DNA from: Oehlia diaphana
Taxonomy: Eukaryota > Glomeromycota > Glomeromycetes > Glomerales > Glomeraceae
Direction: 5' to 3'
NCBI GenBank assembly: GCA_003833135.1
Contig: QZLH01000133.1
Span: forward strand, 107,751-158,432
Length of the DNA: 50,682 nt
In this document: in pieces, positions 46,470 to 50,682 of the stretch
Numbering within the stretch: the stretch's first letter is position 1
How the letters are laid out: each line of letters begins with the position of its first letter
Made by a program: the position numbers and the translations under genes
Notes under the pieces: generated by a model
Database searches by the model: none
What the model saw: the letters and a program-made list of their open reading frames with translations, nothing else
Told to the model about the DNA's origin: nothing

Positions 46470-48970
46470 TCAGAAATTATATTCATTACGAAATTTAATA
46501 GCAGCTTCGTAACCATTATAAACAGCTAATTCTATATAATGCTTGGCTCTTTCTATATCTTTTTTACCTCCAACACCATTATAATACATATTTCCAACAT
46601 TGTACATTGCCACTACAACACCATCATCAGCAGCTTTTTCAAAATATTTAAGAGCTTCTGATTCATTCTTATCAACCCCTCTACCATTAAACAAACAATC
46701 TCCATATCTTACTTTTGCTTCAGGGTAATCATTTGCTTCATCATCAGCAACTTCTTTAAATAATTCAGCAATAATTTTATCTTTATTGGGAGGGCTCTCA
46801 GCAAATCCTTTTGAAATGTAAACTGCTTTATAATATTTTGCTGTGATTTGATTACGTTTTGATGTATTTGGATTATTCGCATAGGCTTCAAAACACTTAT
46901 ATGCAGTTTCTACATCTCCACTAGCCTTGCCATTTTTAAATAACTTATGTTGTTTCGCTGCATCAGCAAGTGTCATGTATTTAAATGATTCAAAATCTGG
47001 TAAATTAACAGGAAGTGCAAATGCATCCTGATCAATGCTGAATGCTCGTTTTGGAGTGGAGGGTTTTCTGTTTAGGGTTGAATTACAAGAACCTGGTAAA
47101 TCTTGTGGAAATAAATCTTTCATGACACATTTTCTAAGAACTTCAAACATTTTTGTAATTTTTGGCCTAAAATCTGGGTCTTGACTAACGGCTTAAAAAA
47201 TATGTAAAAAAAGGAGAAATTTTAGTCCAACAAATAAAATTATAGTTTAAAATATTTTTATTTACATACCTTCAATCTCTAATTGTTTAAATTCCTCTGG
47301 CATTCGGCTATCTTTAGAAAATGGTTCTCTATACATTTTATTACGCACCTTTTCAGTTATATCCACAATATCATTACTATCTTTATATGGAACTTTTCCT
47401 TCAGCAATTTCCCAAAGTAAGATTCCAAAACTATAAACCTCACATCTTTGATCATATTTGTAATTTGGAGCCCTATCTAACAATTCAGGTGCACAATAAC
47501 GAACTCGTTCTAAATTTTGCTTTTGATTTAATGTAGCTGCATTTAGATAGCGACTTAATTTAAAATTTGCAAGTTTTGCTGTGTCATTGATTGTAATTAA
47601 TATATTCTCAGCCCTAATATCACGATGAACAATCTAAAAAAAAAAAAAAAAAAATATTAAACAATTAAATAAAAATTTCGTTAATTAAAAGCCGATTATA
47701 AAATTACCTCCACGGCTCTTAAAAAATTTAATCCGCGAGCAATATCAAGGGACATACGTAATTTTAATCTAAGATCGAATTGATCTTTATTGTTTGTATA
47801 ATATTCACGTAAATTACCGTGTTCGGCCCATTCAGTCACCAAATATCGTTTATTTCCATCATAAGTTATTCCATAAAATTTTATGATGTTTTGACAATCA
47901 TGAAGTTCTTTCAGAATTGCAACTTGATTTTGTACAAGCTTCTGGTCCTCATTCTCAGAGATGGTTTTAAAAGCGACTTCATCACATTCAATTCTTATGT
48001 TAAACCATTTAGTTACACGTCCATCTTTACGTGATTTCACATTATCATCCTGTTTATAATCAGATATTTTTAGCGGATTTACTTGAAAGATATTATCAAT
48101 TTTTTTCTGATTTTGAGAAGACTCGGCCATCATCAATTTTTCCATTGTAGTACTCATTGTATTGACTTTTGCAACAGTTGAGGAAAACAGTAAGTTTTTA
48201 ATTTCTTTCACGTCATCTCTAACATCTTTTACGTCAGCTCCAATTTCATGTACCATTTCATGTAGAAACTATAATTATTAAAAGCAATAGTTTATAATTA
48301 ATTTTTATACCCAATCAAATGTATAATAGAATCCAACTTTTAATCTTACTTTAGCAAATTCATCTTGATCGGCTCTTAATTCTTTAAGCTCGTCTTCAAT
48401 GGATTTTGATCGTTTAAGAATATTATCGTCAATGGATTTTAATTGTTCCAAAATTCTAGCATCAATAGAAACAGACAATAAGTTAAAAGAACTATCAAAT
48501 TCTTTACATAAATCTGCAAAAGTTTTCTCAATATTTTTCGCTCTAATATATTTTACCAAAGTTTTCATTTGAGAAACTTCTGATATAAATTTTTTAATTC
48601 GTTTTATAATATCAGTTAAATCTTGTAAATACAAAAAATTTTTATTAATAAAAAAATCCTTATTAAATTCTTTGTCTTTTCTAAGTTTTTTTACGACTAA
48701 ATCTGCAACTTGAACTCGGTTTTCTAATAATTTACAAATTCTTTTATTATGCTCAGCAGCTTCTACTACATCGATGATTTCGTCAAAAATAGCTCCAATT
48801 TCTTTAATTAAGGGAACAAATTTTGTAAATGGAACAATTACTGAAGCTTTATCTACTGTCTCGGCTACTATTCCCATCATGGTACTAACACCTTGTACCC
48901 CTTGGCTTGTAATTGAAGCTATATCATCTACATGGTTGAATTTTTTCTTATTTGATTTATCATCTCCCAT
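46470..48970 (-). CDS. MLKL/HeLo-like bundle + pseudokinase + Sel1 repeats, array copy 4
   Basis: Exons 48970-48350, 48268-47708, 47633-47270, 47191-46470, in frame, 755 aa. The start at 48970 (MGDDKS) is chosen because the other copies start MGDD/MEDD/MEDN; an upstream in-frame ATG at 48988 exists. Bundle: VIVPFTKFVPLIKEIG, AEHNKRIC, SQMKTLVKYI, with an extra Lys/Glu-rich helical stretch at its end (LEQLKSIDDNILKRSKSIED). The brace has two to three heptads. Kinase domain: VAFKTI, NQVAILKEL, HRDIRAEN, LANFKLS, CAPELL, CEVYSFGILLWE. The Sel1 repeats include FEKAADDGVVVAMYNVGNMY. Intact. Confidence 0.88.
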
Positions 48971-49051
48971 TTCTAATAATTTTATCAAAAAAAAAAAAAA
49001 AAAGAGAATATTTTTTTTTTTTTTTTTTTTTTTTATTACGTTTTATTTATT

Positions 49052-49069
49052 TGTATTACCATTGTAATC
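49052..49069 (-). promoter_or_regulatory. Conserved upstream block of array copy 4
   Basis: TGTATTACCATTGTAATC on the plus strand, 82 bp upstream of the ATG at 48970, beyond a long T tract. Confidence 0.45.
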
Positions 49070-49262
49070 AAATCCACGTAGAGAATATTATAATATCATG
49101 TAAAATGGCTGGCTATACGTAATATGCTATCTTTTATTAGTTGTTAGATATTTTTTCATTATAATTATTATTTTAGGATAACGGATATGTATAATTTCAT
49201 GTTGTATACAGATAAATGCATTATTGTAGTTACTAAAAAAAATTTTTGTTATTTGATAAAAA

Positions 49263-49284
49263 AAACTGGTTAATTAACCAGTTT
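49263..49284. promoter_or_regulatory. 22-bp perfect palindrome upstream of array copy 4
   Basis: The core ACTGGTTAATTAACCAGT is extended by AA and TT to 22 bp with perfect symmetry, about 293 bp upstream of the copy-4 ATG. It contains the GGTTAATTAACC word seen upstream of copy 2. Confidence 0.4.
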
Positions 49285-50600
49285 AAAATCTGTGAATTAT
49301 GTAACTTTTTATACCTGTTTATACTTGGATTAAAACTTAAATCAGAAATATGGTAACGTGTGATAAAGTGGCGAATATTTGTTTAAAGATGATCACATAA
49401 GCATTTTATCTTATTAATTGTCTATTTCAACAAATGGATGATCATTCTTCCGGTTAAGAATCTCAACCAAATTTATATGTTAGATTTTCTCTTCCATTTT
49501 ACATTAAAAGGGATTCCAGCCTCATAATTTACCGAGTAATTTTCATGTAACTTTAAAATTGTAGTATCGGGTTTATCGTTGGATTTATAAAATTTGTTTT
49601 CCAAAAGTGTAAAAGTGTAGAACTTATATACGGAATCATTTCATTGCTAATATTGGAAATGATACAGTATGAGGCGTATGACCGATTGTTTTAGATGTCG
49701 ACGCTACATGATGCACGTTGCTTCGATCGGTTTAGCGTACCCGATGATCATATGAATACGTTACAGATGAAAATCGTTAAAAAGCAGACGACCAAAATAT
49801 CATGATTTATTGAATTTTCCTTATCAAGACATGAAGTACTTTGTTAATTAAATTTATTATTACAAAAATACCACCATTTCTTTACGACACGAATTTGGAT
49901 TAGTATTGAACATTTCTTAATTCTTTAAAAAGCTTCTTTTGTCTAAGCGATTGTCATGTTTATTAGGACGTATCTAATATTATAAAGTGGCTTATGATTA
50001 TTAAACAACTCCATCTTTGATTACTTTTTCAAACATTTTCGATACGAACTATACGAACTTGAGGGGTTTACCTCTTATTTCATTCTTAAGTAATCTTTGG
50101 TCTATGTTCATGTGATCAATTTTAATATATATAATATATTTGATCAAATAATTTGAAAAAATTTTTTTCTTGTATAAAAAACCGGTAAATAATCCTGAAA
50201 TAATTTGCAGAGCCATAGATTTATTTACATTCCACAATGAACTAAGCACAATAGTTATCAATACTGTATTCATTGTGATTACCTCTTGTACAACATATAT
50301 ATTGATTGAAATGATAAGTAATATTTACAGTCAAAAAAACATTGAAGCCCCGAATAAACGTGATGTCTGTTGCGTAAGTACTTACAAAACAACTATAACA
50401 AACAATCTTCATTATCTTGTAATCATTGTCGTACAGACTTATCACCAGCATTCTTTATGGAACCTGATGAAATCTCAAAAAAGGTTCATTAACAAAGCAA
50501 TTTGGCTTGCAAAACTCAAAAAAAAAAATTGTAACACATAGTTTAAATTTGAATAAAAACGGAACCTATAATTTTGGACCGATAAATTTTTTTTCTTTTT
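49285..50600. other. Non-coding tail region
   Basis: AT-rich. The longest open stretch (50170-50541, plus strand) has no ATG at its start and no recognised domain. A 40-codon frame at 50364-50483 contains CNHC and TDLSPAFFMEPDE and could be an exon fragment of a gene cut by the contig end; I cannot support it further. Confidence 0.4.
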
Positions 50601-50603
50601 TTT

Positions 50604-50634
<31 letters not shown>

Positions 50635-50646
50635 TAAAAAAAAAAA

Positions 50647-50682
<36 letters not shown>
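50601..50682. repeat. Poly-A/T low-complexity contig end
   Basis: Almost pure A with a few T, running to the last base; the likely reason assembly stopped here. Confidence 0.85.

Noticed and set aside
50170..50541. Open frame of 123 codons near the contig end
   Set aside because: Starts at a TTG, AT-rich composition, no domain; another frame (50364-50483) looks slightly more protein-like, but neither is convincing.

Overview
The window looks like nuclear DNA of an arbuscular mycorrhizal fungus (Glomeromycotina, Rhizophagus-like). The evidence is very AT-rich DNA, many short introns of about 50-110 nt, and a typical gene mix: expanded kinase-like/Sel1-repeat proteins, BTB-BACK, F-box and Hsp70-like proteins, and a PLD1/Spo14 phospholipase D. 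Several joins look like assembly artefacts: a single N at 14495, a 514-N gap at 35914-36427, and a poly-A contig end.

Layout. 1-16880 (+): a giant RNF213/mysterin-like gene of at least 14 exons, about 4,765 aa when collapsed. It has a CBM20 module, two good AAA+ nucleotide-binding cores and an RZ-type zinc finger, but no RING that I can see. Its 3' half contains a near-duplicate of about 1.55 kb with one N at the join. 17561-18724 (-): F-box protein. 19131-20907 (-): a 7-exon Hsp70/HSPA12-like protein with a degraded ATP site. 21770-22726 (+): BTB-BACK protein. 22929-23075: a fold-back (MITE-like) element. 23545-28357 (+): PLD1-type phospholipase D in 17 exons, including a 9-nt microexon that carries the first catalytic histidine. 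28358-34437: about 6 kb without a convincing gene. 34438-48970 (-): four tandem paralogues of one four-exon gene. Each encodes an MLKL/HeLo-like N-terminal four-helix bundle, a coiled-coil brace, a kinase-like domain and C-terminal Sel1 repeats. 48971-50682: non-coding to the contig end.

The most interesting content is the tandem array. In all four copies the kinase domain has NFK where DFG should be, Gln for the alpha-C Glu, and no glycine loop, while the beta-3 Lys and HRD remain. This is the MLKL-like plan (membrane-active helical bundle, brace, pseudokinase switch) with Sel1 repeats added as a probable sensor or scaffold. I infer a candidate regulated cell-death or self/non-self module. 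The copies share upstream motifs but differ in brace length. The RNF213-like gene on the same contig is the second highlight: its RZ finger has lost the conserved zinc-binding His and gained a nearby Cys. Functions of both systems are inferred from family resemblance, not demonstrated.
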